The notes under the pieces were generated by a model. It saw only the letters and a program-made list of their open reading frames with translations, ran no database searches and was not told the origin of the DNA. Positions 16,304 to 24,956 of a stretch of DNA of 32,662 bases are shown piece by piece. This DNA comes from Ignavibacteriales bacterium (lineage in GTDB: Bacteria > Bacteroidota > Ignavibacteria > Ignavibacteriales > Melioribacteraceae). Each line of letters opens with the position of its first letter. Within the stretch, counting starts at the first letter, position 1. The position numbers and the translations under genes are program-made. The DNA lies in NCBI GenBank assembly GCA_003599395.1, contig QZJX01000036.1, positions 1-32,662 on the forward strand, in the 5' to 3' direction.

Positions 16304-16867
16304 TTGAGAATTCTGAAAAATTTTTTTACAGTGTTAATTCTTTGCCTACCACTTTCTGCTCAGGGTGTTAACTTAGGCTTCCGTCTTGAGCCTATTTATG
16401 TATTTGCCGAAGATGATGGGACATCAGATAATTTCTTTTCTCCTTATAGTTTAAAGATGTCTGTAATAGTGGAGCCGATCAATTCTATTGGACTAGAGAT
16501 AAGACCTGGGTTTTTAATTGCTGGAGAAGAATTCGTGGGATTTGAAGTTGGCACTTTCGCAAATTATAAAATTCCAAAGTCAAGTTTCTCAATCTTAGTT
16601 GGGATCAATCATTTTTATAAAACCCAAACTGGTGGAAATAATAGAGGCAGTGAAGGTGGGTATTTTCCTTTTTATGGAATCGGAATTGGATTTAACCAAA
16701 ATGAAAACATTAGAATTGATCTAAGTTATTTCATTACCTCACGCAAAGAGTATGCAAGTTACAGATATTATGATTATTCTTCTTTGAAAGTGTTACACTA
16801 CAAAAAAACTTTAACTGGTGTACTTAGAATAGGTTTAAATATCGCGTTTAATATTATACAATTCTGA
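16304..16867 (+). CDS. Small outer-membrane beta-barrel-like protein, paralogue 3
   Basis: 187 aa, beginning at TTG 16304; no ATG is available that keeps the signal peptide RILKNFFTVLILCLPLSAQ. Marks shared with paralogue 2 include NLGFRLEPIYVFA, SVIVEPINSIGLEIRPG, GEEFVGFEVGT, GGYFPFYGIGIGF, RIDLSYFITSRKEYASY and GLNIAFNIIQF. The last residue is Phe, the usual C-terminal signal of BAM-assembled barrels. It lies 23 nt after paralogue 2 and has no lipoprotein remnant of its own before it. Function unknown. Confidence 0.75.
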   Translation: MRILKNFFTVLILCLPLSAQGVNLGFRLEPIYVFAEDDGTSDNFFSPYSLKMSVIVEPINSIGLEIRPGFLIAGEEFVGFEVGTFANYKIPKSSFSILVGINHFYKTQTGGNNRGSEGGYFPFYGIGIGFNQNENIRIDLSYFITSRKEYASYRYYDYSSLKVLHYKKTLTGVLRIGLNIAFNIIQF

Positions 16868-17003
16868 CCAATTCAGGTAACCCCACTCAATACACATTCT
16901 GATTTAATAGTAATATTTAACATTACTTTAAATTCATCTATCAATTTATTCTAAAATTTTGTATTTATATACACAGTTGTGTAAAAAGTAATCTGGGAAA
17001 ATT

Positions 17004-17339
17004 ATGAAAAGGCAAGCAGAAATTAATTTTAGAATCAATCTTGATGACGATAAAATGCCTTCACAAATTCAATGGGATGCAACTGATGCCGAGAATCCCG
17101 GAACAAAGTATTGTGAAGCGATGTTAATTTCTCTTTGGGATAGCCAAGTTAAAAACACATTAGGTATCGATCTGTGGACAAAAAACATGCTTATCGATGA
17201 TATGAACATATTTATTTACCAAAGTATAAAGAAACTCGCTGATACATATTCAAACGCGACTAATGATCCGGAGGTTGCTGATATTATCTATAAATGTGCG
17301 TCGGATGTAGCTAACAAATTGAAACTTTTGAACAAATAA
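17004..17339 (+). CDS. gldC: GldC-like protein
   Basis: A 111-aa soluble protein matching the GldC family: an N-terminal strand EINFRINLDDDKMPSQIQWDAT, then LISLWDSQVKNTLGIDLWTKNMLIDDMN and a helical C-terminus with IYQSIKKLADTYSNAT and ASDVANKLKLL. GldC is named from flavobacterial gliding but is widespread in non-gliding Bacteroidota, where its function is unclear. No other gld or type-IX secretion genes are in the window. It is followed 9 nt later by a YtxH gene, probably in one transcript. The identification rests on motif memory. Confidence 0.8.
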   Translation: MKRQAEINFRINLDDDKMPSQIQWDATDAENPGTKYCEAMLISLWDSQVKNTLGIDLWTKNMLIDDMNIFIYQSIKKLADTYSNATNDPEVADIIYKCASDVANKLKLLNK

Positions 17340-17348
17340 GGAGGATAT

Positions 17349-17618
17349 ATGCACAATCACGAAAATGACAAGTTCGGTTATTTTGCAAGCGGAATTTTAT
17401 TAGGTGCAGTTATTGGTTCAGTTGTTGGGTTGCTTTTTGCACCGGATAGCGGTAAAAGAACTCGTAAAAAAATACAACGAAAATCGGACGAACTAATGGA
17501 CGATGTTGTTGATTATGCAAAATACAGCAGAGATAAAGCAGAGGAGATTTTAGAAGAAGGGAAAAAACGAGTTGAAGAATTAATGGATGAAGCGAAGGCA
17601 ACTTTGAAAAAGAAATAA
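17349..17618 (+). CDS. YtxH domain-containing protein
   Basis: 89 aa. A glycine-rich membrane segment FASGILLGAVIGSVVGLLFAP (about 11-31) is followed by the typical DSGKRTRKKI and a long charged amphipathic helix, the YtxH pattern. Members are small envelope or stress proteins of unclear role. A strong Shine-Dalgarno sequence (AAGGAGG, 17338-17344) overlaps the end of gldC and supports the ATG at 17349. The convergent rpoD gene lies just beyond, separated by a hairpin terminator. Confidence 0.85.
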   Translation: MHNHENDKFGYFASGILLGAVIGSVVGLLFAPDSGKRTRKKIQRKSDELMDDVVDYAKYSRDKAEEILEEGKKRVEELMDEAKATLKKK

Positions 17619-17621
17619 AAC

Positions 17622-17646
17622 AAAAAACCCCGACGAAAGTCGGGGT
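17622..17646 (-). terminator. Intrinsic terminator of rpoD
   Basis: ACCCCGAC (17627-17634), loop GAAA, GTCGGGGT (17639-17646), 8 bp. Read on the minus strand it ends in a run of T (17627-17622), right after the rpoD stop. The plus-strand side has no T run, so it mainly serves rpoD, although the hairpin lies between convergent genes. Confidence 0.85.
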
Positions 17647-17652
17647 CGTTGA

Positions 17653-18513
17653 TTATCCTAAATAAGCTTTGAGAGCTTTACTTCGAGATGCATGACGCAA
17701 TCGTTGTAAAGCTTTTTCTTTAATCTGACGAACTCTTTCACGAGTTAAATTTAATCTTTCACCAATTTCTTCTAGAGTTGCGGGATGTTCGGAGTTCAAA
17801 CCGAAATATAATTTTACAACTTCGGCTTCTCTATCAGTTAAAGTAGAAAGTGCACGTTCAATATCGTTTTTTAATGATTCATCGTTAAGTGCGTGATCGG
17901 GTTTTGGTTGTTCTTTATTTTCAAGAACATCTAACAAACTGTTTTTACCATCATCACTTTGAGAGAAGGGTGCATCCATTGAAATGTGTCGGCCTGCCAT
18001 TTGCATAGCTGCTGCAACTTCTTCAACATCCATATCAAGTTCTTTAGCAATTTCTTCGGGGCTAGCATTTCTTTCGTAATCTTGTTCAAGCTTGCTTGCG
18101 GTTTTACCGACTTTAGTTAAAGCACCAACACGATTTAAAGGAAGACGAACAATTCTAGATTGTTCGGCGATTGCCTGCATAATCGATTGACGAATCCACC
18201 AAACGGCATAAGAGATAAATTTGAATCCACGAGTTTCATCGAATCTTTTACCTGCTTTAATCAAACCAAGATTTCCTTCGTTAATTAAATCAACCAATGG
18301 AAGACCTTGATTCTGATATTGTTTGGCGACACTAACAACGAATCTTAAATTTGCTTTAACTAATTTTTCCAGTGCGGCTTCGTCGCCTTTTTTTATTTTT
18401 ATCGCAAGTTCAATTTCTTCGTCAGGATGAAGGAGATCAACCTTACCAATTTCTTGCAAATACTGATCTAATGATTTACTTTCTCGGTTCGTGAATTGCT
18501 TAGTAATTTTCAA
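17653..18513 (-). CDS. rpoD: Primary RNA polymerase sigma factor, short Bacteroidota type
   Basis: 286 aa; housekeeping sigma-70 lacking region 1.1. Seen: region 1.2 with [15 protein letters not shown], region 2 with [39 protein letters not shown] and the DNA-melting/recognition helix [20 protein letters not shown], region 3 with [13 protein letters not shown], and region 4 with [20 protein letters not shown]. The start is TTG 18513: an in-frame TGA lies six bases upstream, and the N-terminus [11 protein letters not shown] matches what I know of this type. GAGAGG precedes it as ribosome-binding site. In this group the factor reads TAnnTTTG promoters, as at trpL. Confidence 0.95.
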   Translation of the reverse strand: MKITKQFTNRESKSLDQYLQEIGKVDLLHPDEEIELAIKIKKGDEAALEKLVKANLRFVVSVAKQYQNQGLPLVDLINEGNLGLIKAGKRFDETRGFKFISYAVWWIRQSIMQAIAEQSRIVRLPLNRVGALTKVGKTASKLEQDYERNASPEEIAKELDMDVEEVAAAMQMAGRHISMDAPFSQSDDGKNSLLDVLENKEQPKPDHALNDESLKNDIERALSTLTDREAEVVKLYFGLNSEHPATLEEIGERLNLTRERVRQIKEKALQRLRHASRSKALKAYLG

Positions 18514-18567
18514 GCTTCACCTCTCCAATTTAATGAGTTAGTGAAAATGTTATTTCTTTGTTCGTAG

Positions 18568-18597
18568 TTTGTGTGAAACAATTCGATTTTATCTTTG
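18568..18597 (+). promoter_or_regulatory. Possible promoter of the DUF2911 gene
   Basis: TTTG (18568-18571), 18 nt, TATCTTTG (18590-18597). This matches the -33/-7 form seen in Bacteroidota and uses the same -7 sequence as the trp promoter. It would give a leader of about 135 nt before the gene at 18740. No equivalent was seen for the divergent rpoD. Confidence 0.35.
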
Positions 18598-18739
18598 TTC
18601 CGATTATTTTTGAAGGTTATTTCTGCGGAACTTCAAAATTTACAAACACTAAATATATGTAAAAATTTTCTTAAAATGAAACAGAAAATTTTGTAAATTT
18701 CATTCAGGCGACAAAACATCCATTAAATTAGGGGGATAT

Positions 18740-19819
18740 ATGGTTACCAGATCATTCCATAGATTTACATCAGTTTTATTTATTCTTATACTCGTCATAA
18801 ATACCGTAGTTTTGGCTCAAAATCAGTTAACCGTTCCCAGAGTTAGCCCACATGCGTCAATAACTCAAACAATCGGAATTTCAACCATCAAAATTGATTA
18901 TCATCGTCCGGCCGTAAACGGAAGAGAAGTCTGGGGAGATGTGGTTCCTTATGGTTTAACAAATCTTGGGTTCGGAAACGGGAATCCTGCACCTTGGCGA
19001 GCCGGTGCTAATGAAAATACGACAATCTCATTTTCACATGATGCAATGGTAAATGGGAACAAAGTTGATGCCGGAACTTATGGACTTCACATGATTCCTT
19101 CACAAGGTGAATGGACAATAATTTTTTCTAACCAGACAACCGCTTGGGGTAGTTACTTTTACGATGAAGCCGAAGATTATCTTCGATTTAATGTGTCACC
19201 GCAAGAGACAGATTTTACCGAATGGTTGACTTACACTTTCGATGATATCACCTCAAATTCGGTTATCGCTTCTTTACGTTGGGAAAATTTAATGATCCCT
19301 TTTAAAATTGAGTTTGATCTTCATAAGATAGTTATTGAAAGTTTTGAGGATGAGTTAATCGGTTCTGCCGGATTTTTTTGGAATGCATATGATCAAGCTG
19401 CAACTTATTGCGTGAATAATAATGTGTATTTGGATAAAGCAATGGTTTGGGCGGATAAGGCGATTTCGTTAAACAGAACACTGCCGACATTGATTACTAA
19501 ATCCAGAATTCTAGTTGCTTCCGGCAAGGAAGAAGAAGCAGACAAACTGGTTGACGAAGCGTTACAAATCGGTTCAGAAAATGAAGTGAATATGTACGGT
19601 TATCAGTTAATGACTCAAGGAAATATCGATAAAGCAATTGAAATATTTGAATATAATATTGATCGAAATCCGGAATCATGGAATGTTTATGATAGTTTGG
19701 GAGAAGCGCTTAAGAATAAAGGTGAAATTGAAAAATCTAGAGATGCTTACAAGAAAGCAAGATCGCTTGCGCCGGAAAGTCAAAAAGCAAGAATCGATCA
19801 GATTTTGTCTACACTTTAG
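18740..19819 (+). CDS. DUF2911 protein with C-terminal TPR region
   Basis: 359 aa, secreted: signal peptide to about residue 26 (VVLAQ), then a DUF2911 domain (about 30-185) with RVSPHASITQTIGISTIKI, YHRPAVNGREVWGDVVPYG, WRAGANENTTISFSHD, GTYGLHMIPS and the W-rich strands after it. The C-terminal part (about 225-359) is helical with tetratricopeptide spacing, e.g. GNIDKAIEIFEYNIDRNPES and GEIEKSRDAYKKARSLAPES. DUF2911 is common in Bacteroidota and has no settled function. GGGGGATAT upstream of the ATG supports the start. It stands alone between rpoD and a convergent porin-like gene. Confidence 0.85.
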   Translation: MVTRSFHRFTSVLFILILVINTVVLAQNQLTVPRVSPHASITQTIGISTIKIDYHRPAVNGREVWGDVVPYGLTNLGFGNGNPAPWRAGANENTTISFSHDAMVNGNKVDAGTYGLHMIPSQGEWTIIFSNQTTAWGSYFYDEAEDYLRFNVSPQETDFTEWLTYTFDDITSNSVIASLRWENLMIPFKIEFDLHKIVIESFEDELIGSAGFFWNAYDQAATYCVNNNVYLDKAMVWADKAISLNRTLPTLITKSRILVASGKEEEADKLVDEALQIGSENEVNMYGYQLMTQGNIDKAIEIFEYNIDRNPESWNVYDSLGEALKNKGEIEKSRDAYKKARSLAPESQKARIDQILSTL

Positions 19820-19824
19820 TTAAA

Positions 19825-19847
19825 TGAGAGGAGTTATGCTCCTCTCA
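19825..19847. terminator. Hairpin between convergent genes
   Basis: TGAGAGGAG (19825-19833), TTATG loop, CTCCTCTCA (19839-19847), a 9-bp stem. The 3' arm includes the stop codon of the porin-like gene on the minus strand. T runs are short on both sides, so termination strength is uncertain. Confidence 0.5.
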
Positions 19848-20948
19848 AAATCTTAACTCAATTGCGAGTTCTATAGATTTTTCTGATGGAAGATCAATAC
19901 CATTGAAAGAGTTGATATCATAATCAATCATGATCTTATTACTCTCAAGAAAATGATAAGCTATACCAACAATCATTCTCTTTTCTTCAAAGAGATGAGA
20001 AAAGAAATCATATCTGGCGAATAAACTTGATGAAAGAGGTTCAAATTTTATTTCGCTGAATAAAGTATAGCCTTCTGTGCTTACGTTCTTGTTATTTACC
20101 AAATACAAATTACCTGATTGATTTCCTTCACCTTTCATATAAGAAAATAACAAAGTAATAAATTCATTTTCATAGGATAAGCTGCCCAAGTCTAAATTGA
20201 AATTTGGCGATAATTCAATATTACCTTTACCGAATACTTTGGTATAGCTCAATTGTAATCCGGTTAAATATTCAGGAAGCGGTCTTATTGATAATCTTCC
20301 TTCAAAAAGTTTATTTTGATTTTTCTCGATTGCATGGTAACCACCGCCGTTATAAATACCAATCGTTAAACTGCCATATTTACCGGGGTAATCTTTGTTT
20401 ACTTTCTTTTTGTAATCGGCATCAACTTCGCCACCTAATAATGATGTAATTGTAATCCCATAATCCGCTGAACTAAGTATGTCATTTCTATCGAGGAACA
20501 TTGAACCTTGAACTCGATATCGATTTATTTTTTGTTCAAAATCAATCCATGGGCGATGTACAAGACCAAACTCAATAAATGGTTTTGTGAATATGAAAAA
20601 GTCATCGGCATAATATCTTAGGTAACCGTACTTAAGTCTTAATTCTACATCGCCTTCACCGTCACCTTCTTGATCTACGGAAATATCTTGAGTAATTCTA
20701 CCAATGAAATTTTTAGAAAACTTTTTCTCGAAAGTTATGTAGCCACGTTTGAGTAAGAATTCATTACTTTTTGTATTGTTTATATCATTGGATTGAAAAC
20801 CTAAGAACCACTGTCCAGAAATATTAATGTCCTCTAAATGCTGCAAAATTTTTGAGATTGCAGTTGAATCAGAATTTACCTGAGCGAGTGAAATGTTGAT
20901 ACTTAGTAGAAAAAAAATGAGCAGAAAAAGAAATCTGTTGAATACCAT
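19845..20948 (-). CDS. Porin-like outer membrane beta-barrel protein
   Basis: 367 aa; signal peptide to about residue 22 (INISLAQ), then a barrel of amphipathic strands ending in Phe (AIELRF). Features such as LLKRGYITFEKKFSKNFIGRI, LRLKYGYLRYYADD, PFIEFGLVHRPW and GSLTIGIYNGGGYH resemble the phosphate-selective porin O/P-like or general porin superfamily of Bacteroidota. Those calls are broad, so substrate and selectivity cannot be told. It is monocistronic, convergent with the DUF2911 gene, and follows the trxA terminator. Confidence 0.7.
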   Translation of the reverse strand: MVFNRFLFLLIFFLLSINISLAQVNSDSTAISKILQHLEDINISGQWFLGFQSNDINNTKSNEFLLKRGYITFEKKFSKNFIGRITQDISVDQEGDGEGDVELRLKYGYLRYYADDFFIFTKPFIEFGLVHRPWIDFEQKINRYRVQGSMFLDRNDILSSADYGITITSLLGGEVDADYKKKVNKDYPGKYGSLTIGIYNGGGYHAIEKNQNKLFEGRLSIRPLPEYLTGLQLSYTKVFGKGNIELSPNFNLDLGSLSYENEFITLLFSYMKGEGNQSGNLYLVNNKNVSTEGYTLFSEIKFEPLSSSLFARYDFFSHLFEEKRMIVGIAYHFLESNKIMIDYDINSFNGIDLPSEKSIELAIELRF

Positions 20949-21010
20949 AGTTTACCGTTAAATTTATCAAGATTTCAGCAAACTTAATGATTTCTTAACA
21001 TTCATAAAAA

Positions 21011-21039
21011 TAAAAAAACCCGTCCAAGGACGGGTTTTT
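21011..21039 (-). terminator. Intrinsic terminator downstream of thioredoxin
   Basis: CCCGTCC (21019-21025), AA, GGACGGG (21028-21034), with A runs on the left and T runs on the right that extend the stem. On the minus strand it follows the trxA stop by about 25 nt and ends in seven T. The symmetry means it could also work from the plus strand. Confidence 0.85.
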
Positions 21040-21062
21040 GTTTCCCCAAACAAGAAGAAATT

Positions 21063-21431
21063 TTAGTTAACTGTTTCTTCTTTTAACAAAACATTGTGAA
21101 TGGCTTCTTTAAGTGCGTCCTTCGGTAATGCTCCTTGCGCCATTTGCGGTTGTTCATCTTTCGGAATGAAAAGCAATGACGGAATACTTCTTATACCAAA
21201 TGCAGCAGCTAATTCTTGCTCAACTTCGGTATCTATTTTGTAAATATTAATTTTTCCGGCGTATTCTTCCGATAATTCTTCTAAAACAGGAGCAACCATT
21301 TTGCACGGACCGCACCAGTCAGCGTAAAAATCTATTAATGCAGGTAGTTCACCTTGGTATTTCCATTCTTTATTGTTTTCAAAATCAAAAACTTTTTCGA
21401 GGAAAGTTTGTTTTGTTAAATGCTCAGTCAT
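21063..21431 (-). CDS. trxA: Thioredoxin
   Basis: 122 aa cytoplasmic disulfide reductase. Seen: ALIDFYADWCGPCKMVAPVL with the active site Cys40-Gly-Pro-Cys43, INIYKIDTEVEQELAAAFGI, and the cis-proline loop SIPSLLFI. The N-terminal extension of about 15 residues before the first strand is modest. A GGAG motif upstream supports the ATG. It is followed by an intrinsic terminator and is probably monocistronic. Confidence 0.93.
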   Translation of the reverse strand: MTEHLTKQTFLEKVFDFENNKEWKYQGELPALIDFYADWCGPCKMVAPVLEELSEEYAGKINIYKIDTEVEQELAAAFGIRSIPSLLFIPKDEQPQMAQGALPKDALKEAIHNVLLKEETVN

Positions 21432-21507
21432 TAATACAACTCCATTTTTTGTGATTTTAATGAGTTTGATGAAAGAAAAAAGAAAAGGATTCAGAGATTA
21501 TTAACTT

Positions 21508-22257
21508 TTATCCAAGAATTTTTTCTAGGGGGATTTGTTCGAATACAAAATTATCTGCTAGATCTTTGGCTTTAGCTAATTGCGACTCAGTTTTGATTGT
21601 CCATGCTATTATCGGAATTCCGTAATTTCGGTATAATTCCACCGGTAAATAGGGAAGATCATCAATATTATAATTTATGAAATGTGGTTTCGCCGAAAAG
21701 TTAAGAGTGAGATTCCTCAACATGTATTTGTAATGTAAAGGAACCGGCATCTCTCTAAATCTTGATGAAATTTGTCCGCGCGGAATTTCCGGTTTATTAA
21801 TTTTTAGCCACCTAATCGTCAGCGGATTGAAAGATTGAAGCGCATATTGACCTTGGTAATTACTCAAGGTCTCTATTACAATTTCTTCAAATTTTCCCGG
21901 GCGTGCGAAATTTTTTATTTCTATTAGTATTGGAACTCTGCCATTAATATATTCCAGAAATTCAAGAAAGAAAGGAATCTTTTCGGACGTATTTACCAAT
22001 TGAAATTTTCTAATTTCTTCAGAAGTTACTTGGTTGACTTGTTTATCCAAACCGACCATGCGAAGAAAATTATCATCGTGAAAAACAATTAATTTATTGT
22101 CAGAAGTAATTTGTAAATCAATTTCGATGGGTAAATTATTTTTGAGTGCCGCATCAAAAGCTGAAAATGAATTTTCTGGTTTGTCAGTAGTATTATGTAA
22201 CCCACGGTGTGCAATCGGAGTTTCTTTTATCCAATTTAAAGTAGACTGAAAATTCAT
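21508..22257 (-). CDS. Glycerophosphodiester phosphodiesterase family protein
   Basis: 249 aa, TIM-barrel GDPD. Seen: PIAHRGLHNTTDKPENS with His17, Arg18 and Glu28, the metal ligands EIDLQI (Glu45, Asp47), and the catalytic VFHDD (His60), then VPILIEIKNF, YALQSFNPLTIRWLK and IIAWTIKTE, all in family order. There is no signal peptide, so it is probably cytoplasmic and hydrolyses deacylated phospholipid headgroups such as glycerophosphoethanolamine. It is divergent from the small secreted protein gene next to it. Confidence 0.9.
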   Translation of the reverse strand: MNFQSTLNWIKETPIAHRGLHNTTDKPENSFSAFDAALKNNLPIEIDLQITSDNKLIVFHDDNFLRMVGLDKQVNQVTSEEIRKFQLVNTSEKIPFFLEFLEYINGRVPILIEIKNFARPGKFEEIVIETLSNYQGQYALQSFNPLTIRWLKINKPEIPRGQISSRFREMPVPLHYKYMLRNLTLNFSAKPHFINYNIDDLPYLPVELYRNYGIPIIAWTIKTESQLAKAKDLADNFVFEQIPLEKILG

Positions 22258-22299
22258 AGTTAATTTTGTAAATTGATTCCGGTAATAGAGATTGTTTTA

Positions 22300-22698
22300 A
22301 TGTTTAAGATAAATATTTTTTTCGTAATTCTTCTTTTGTCAGCAATAACAATTTCCGCACAGACGGATACTACAAATTCGTTACAAAATGATCCAGACGA
22401 AAGCATTTATCAATTACATATTAATCCTTTACTTAACCAACATAAGCTTTTTTTAGGTCAAGATGAATTCGAAATTTATGAAGAAGAAAGTTTCTACATT
22501 GATAAATTTGCAGGCAGGTTATCAGATTCAAAAAGTATAACGGAATTAAAATTGGAGATGACCGAATATCTTAAACGCAGACAAACACTAATTCCAAATT
22601 ATGATCTTGGTGATTTTGGTAAGTACCTCGGTTACGCTCAAACATTTGCAGTTGTTTTAATGGCTATCGCACATATTTCAAAATATGGTTTTAAATGA
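22300..22698 (+). CDS. Small envelope protein of unknown function
   Basis: Not recognised. From ATG 22300 (preferred to the TTG at 22273, since it begins directly at the signal peptide) it has 132 aa: signal peptide MFKINIFFVILLLSAITISA, a charged acidic middle with HINPLLNQHKLFLGQDEFEIY, and a C-terminal hydrophobic segment YAQTFAVVLMAIAHIS that could span the inner membrane. TAATTTTG at 22261-22268 could be its promoter -7 element. The next gene also encodes a small membrane protein; a link is not shown. Confidence 0.6.
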   Translation: MFKINIFFVILLLSAITISAQTDTTNSLQNDPDESIYQLHINPLLNQHKLFLGQDEFEIYEEESFYIDKFAGRLSDSKSITELKLEMTEYLKRRQTLIPNYDLGDFGKYLGYAQTFAVVLMAIAHISKYGFK

Positions 22699-22749
22699 GA
22701 ATCTTTTTTTATTCTTTCTCATCACATGTTCATCATAAACGGAGGTTGT

Positions 22750-22947
22750 ATGAAAGAAAATGTTGGCGGTTTTGATAAGTATTTAAGAATTGCAATCGGA
22801 GTTGTAATTCTTATTGTTGGATATATCTACGAATCATGGTGGGGATTAATAGGAATTATTCCGCTACTTACCGGATTAGTCAATCGTTGTGGTTTATACT
22901 ATTTGATCGGAGCATCAACTTGCAAAACAAGTGACAGCAAAAAATAA
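22750..22947 (+). CDS. DUF2892 (YgaP-like) membrane protein
   Basis: 65 aa from ATG 22750, which has GGAGG at 22741-22745; an upstream in-frame ATG at 22726 lacks such a site. Seen: the N-terminal KENVGGFDKYLRIAIGVVIL, two membrane helices (about 12-27 and 31-45) and the cysteine-bearing end RCGLYYLIGASTCK typical of DUF2892. In some bacteria this domain is fused to rhodanese. A hairpin terminator follows. Confidence 0.85.
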   Translation: MKENVGGFDKYLRIAIGVVILIVGYIYESWWGLIGIIPLLTGLVNRCGLYYLIGASTCKTSDSKK

Positions 22948-22950
22948 ATA

Positions 22951-22987
22951 ATTGGGGGCAAATTATGCTCCCAATATTATTTTATTT
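22951..22987 (+). terminator. Terminator after the DUF2892 gene
   Basis: ATTGGGGGC (22951-22959), AAATTAT loop, GCTCCCAAT (22966-22974), a 9-bp stem with one G-U pair, followed by the T-rich ATTATTTTATTTG. It sits right after the DUF2892 stop and faces the 3' end of the Uup gene. Confidence 0.7.
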
Positions 22988-23011
22988 GTAAAATATATAA
23001 GTAAATTCCGA

Positions 23012-24907
23012 TCACTCTTGATTAGTCAAATCTTCTTTAATTTTTTCAAGTTCAACCCATCTTTCGTAAAGAGTTTTTACTTTTTCTTGTGAGATCGTGA
23101 GTTTGTCCTTTAACTCATTTATCCGGTTGCTATATTCTTCATAAAAATTGGGTGAAGAAAATATTCTTTCAATCTCTTCAACTTCACTTTCTGCTAATAC
23201 TATCTTTTCTTCAATTTGTTCAAGTTCCATTGCATCTTTATAACTAAGTTTTTTTCGTTTTGGTTTTTCACGGACTACTTTTTTTGTAGAGTCTATTTTG
23301 GCTGATTCATGTTCACTTTTACGATTGCTACGTTTTTGAATGTAATAATTATAATCGCCTTCACTATAATAAATCTTTCCATTTCCTTCGAGAGCAATTA
23401 TTCCATTACATACTCGATTTAAGAAATAGCGATCATGACTGACTATTAAAACACATCCTTCGAATGAGATTAAAGCTTCTTCCAACATTCTAAGGGTTGG
23501 AAGATCCAAATCATTCGTTGGTTCATCCAGCATAATAAAGTTGCCGCCTTTGCTTAAAATTTTTGCAAGTGTTAGTCGACTTTTTTCACCACCGGATAAA
23601 CGTCCAACAAGTGTGTTAATCCTATCATCAGTGAAAAGAAATCGCTTGAGATAAGACCAGATTGATAATTGTTGTTTGCCAAATAAGATAGAATCACTTC
23701 CTTCACCAATTGCATTAATTACTGAATCATCATCATTTAAAAGCAGTCTAGCTTGATCAATGTAATTGAACTTGGTTGTTTCGCCAATCTCGACCTTACC
23801 ATGATAAGTAGTTATTTCACCTAAAATTAATTTTAATAAAGTCGTTTTTCCGGTTCCGTTTCTTCCGACAATTCCTATCTTGCTTTTTGGTTGGAAAATG
23901 TGATCAAATCCTTGAAATAGAATTTTGTCACCAAACTTAACTCCGACATCCTTTAGCTCAACAACTTTGTTACCTAATCTTTCTGAAGGGGGAATGATCA
24001 AATCAACTTCAAGTTCCGGTTCAAAGTTTGAATTTGACGCAACCTCATAAAAATTATCAATACGGCTTTTCGCTTTAGTTCGTCTTGCTTTCGGTCCCGT
24101 TCTTATCCAATCAAGCTCACGTTTTAAAAAGTTTTGGCGTTTTCTTTCCTCAATTTCCAGCAGCTTTTGGCGTTCAGCTTTATTAATTAAGTATGCAGTG
24201 TAATTGCCTTGATGTGAAATAAATTTTCCCGAGGAGAGTTCAACAATTCTATTTGCAATTCTATCAAGAAAGTAACGGTCGTGTGTAACAAAAATACAAG
24301 TTCCGCTATAGGCAGCTAGAAAGTCTTCAATCCATTCAATCGATTCGGTATCAAGATGATTTGTTGGTTCATCAAGAATAAGTAAATCCGGATTTGAGAT
24401 AAGCGCACGGCATAAAGCGATACGACGTTTTTCACCACCGGATAGATTTGTTATAACATTTTCCTTTGCCGGTGCTCCCAATGTTTTAATTAAGTATTCT
24501 ATACGCTTATTAAGATTCCAAGAGTCTTTTTGAATAATAATTTCTTCAAGCAAATGTTTCTTTGGCGAATCGAATGGAGTTTCTTCATACCTTTTAATTA
24601 AATTCAATTCGTTTTCTGCACCGGCTAAAATATTTTCATAAACATTTTTGTCTTCATCAAGGGTAAAGTCTTGAGAAAGGAAACTAACATTAAGCTCTTT
24701 CTTTTTACTTACAAATCCGGAATCCGGTTCAATTAAACCGGTAATGATCTTTAAGAAAGTAGATTTCCCGGCACCATTCTTACCAATTAAACCGATGCGG
24801 TCTCCTTCATGTACACTTAGAGAAGCTTGATCTAGAATTATATGCTCACCAAAGTGAACTTTTAATTCCATCGCAGTTAGAATGACCTCAGTTACATCAT
24901 TAGCCAT
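23012..24907 (-). CDS. uup: ABC-F family ATPase, Uup type
   Basis: 631 aa, soluble ABC-F protein with two ATPase domains and no membrane segment. Domain 1 shows GLIGKNGAGKSTFLKI (Walker A), LSGGEKRRIALCRAL (signature), LLILDEPTNHLD (Walker B) and a His-loop VTHDRYFLDR. The linker has ELDWIRTGPKARRTKAKSRI, which is characteristic of Uup. Domain 2 shows GIVGRNGTGKTTLLKL, RLSGGEKSRLTLAKIL and MLDEPTNDLD. The C-terminal part (about 550-631) is a charged coiled coil, the Uup DNA/ribosome-binding type. Known Uup members act on ribosomes or limit transposon excision. It lies 49 nt after the CusB-like gene on the same strand and may be read through from it. Confidence 0.92.
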   Translation of the reverse strand: MANDVTEVILTAMELKVHFGEHIILDQASLSVHEGDRIGLIGKNGAGKSTFLKIITGLIEPDSGFVSKKKELNVSFLSQDFTLDEDKNVYENILAGAENELNLIKRYEETPFDSPKKHLLEEIIIQKDSWNLNKRIEYLIKTLGAPAKENVITNLSGGEKRRIALCRALISNPDLLILDEPTNHLDTESIEWIEDFLAAYSGTCIFVTHDRYFLDRIANRIVELSSGKFISHQGNYTAYLINKAERQKLLEIEERKRQNFLKRELDWIRTGPKARRTKAKSRIDNFYEVASNSNFEPELEVDLIIPPSERLGNKVVELKDVGVKFGDKILFQGFDHIFQPKSKIGIVGRNGTGKTTLLKLILGEITTYHGKVEIGETTKFNYIDQARLLLNDDDSVINAIGEGSDSILFGKQQLSIWSYLKRFLFTDDRINTLVGRLSGGEKSRLTLAKILSKGGNFIMLDEPTNDLDLPTLRMLEEALISFEGCVLIVSHDRYFLNRVCNGIIALEGNGKIYYSEGDYNYYIQKRSNRKSEHESAKIDSTKKVVREKPKRKKLSYKDAMELEQIEEKIVLAESEVEEIERIFSSPNFYEEYSNRINELKDKLTISQEKVKTLYERWVELEKIKEDLTNQE

Positions 24908-24956
24908 GTTTTCACAAAAAAATGAAAAATTAATTATTTAGAGAATGTTAATATAA

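Noticed and set aside
17004-17618. A gliding or type-IX secretion locus suggested by gldC
   Set aside because: No other gld, spr or por genes are present; GldC alone does not indicate gliding.
22695-22725. Possible hairpin ATGAGAA...TTCTCAT after the small envelope protein gene
   Set aside because: Only a 7-bp AT-rich stem with a long T-rich loop and no proper U-tract after it; not convincing as a terminator.
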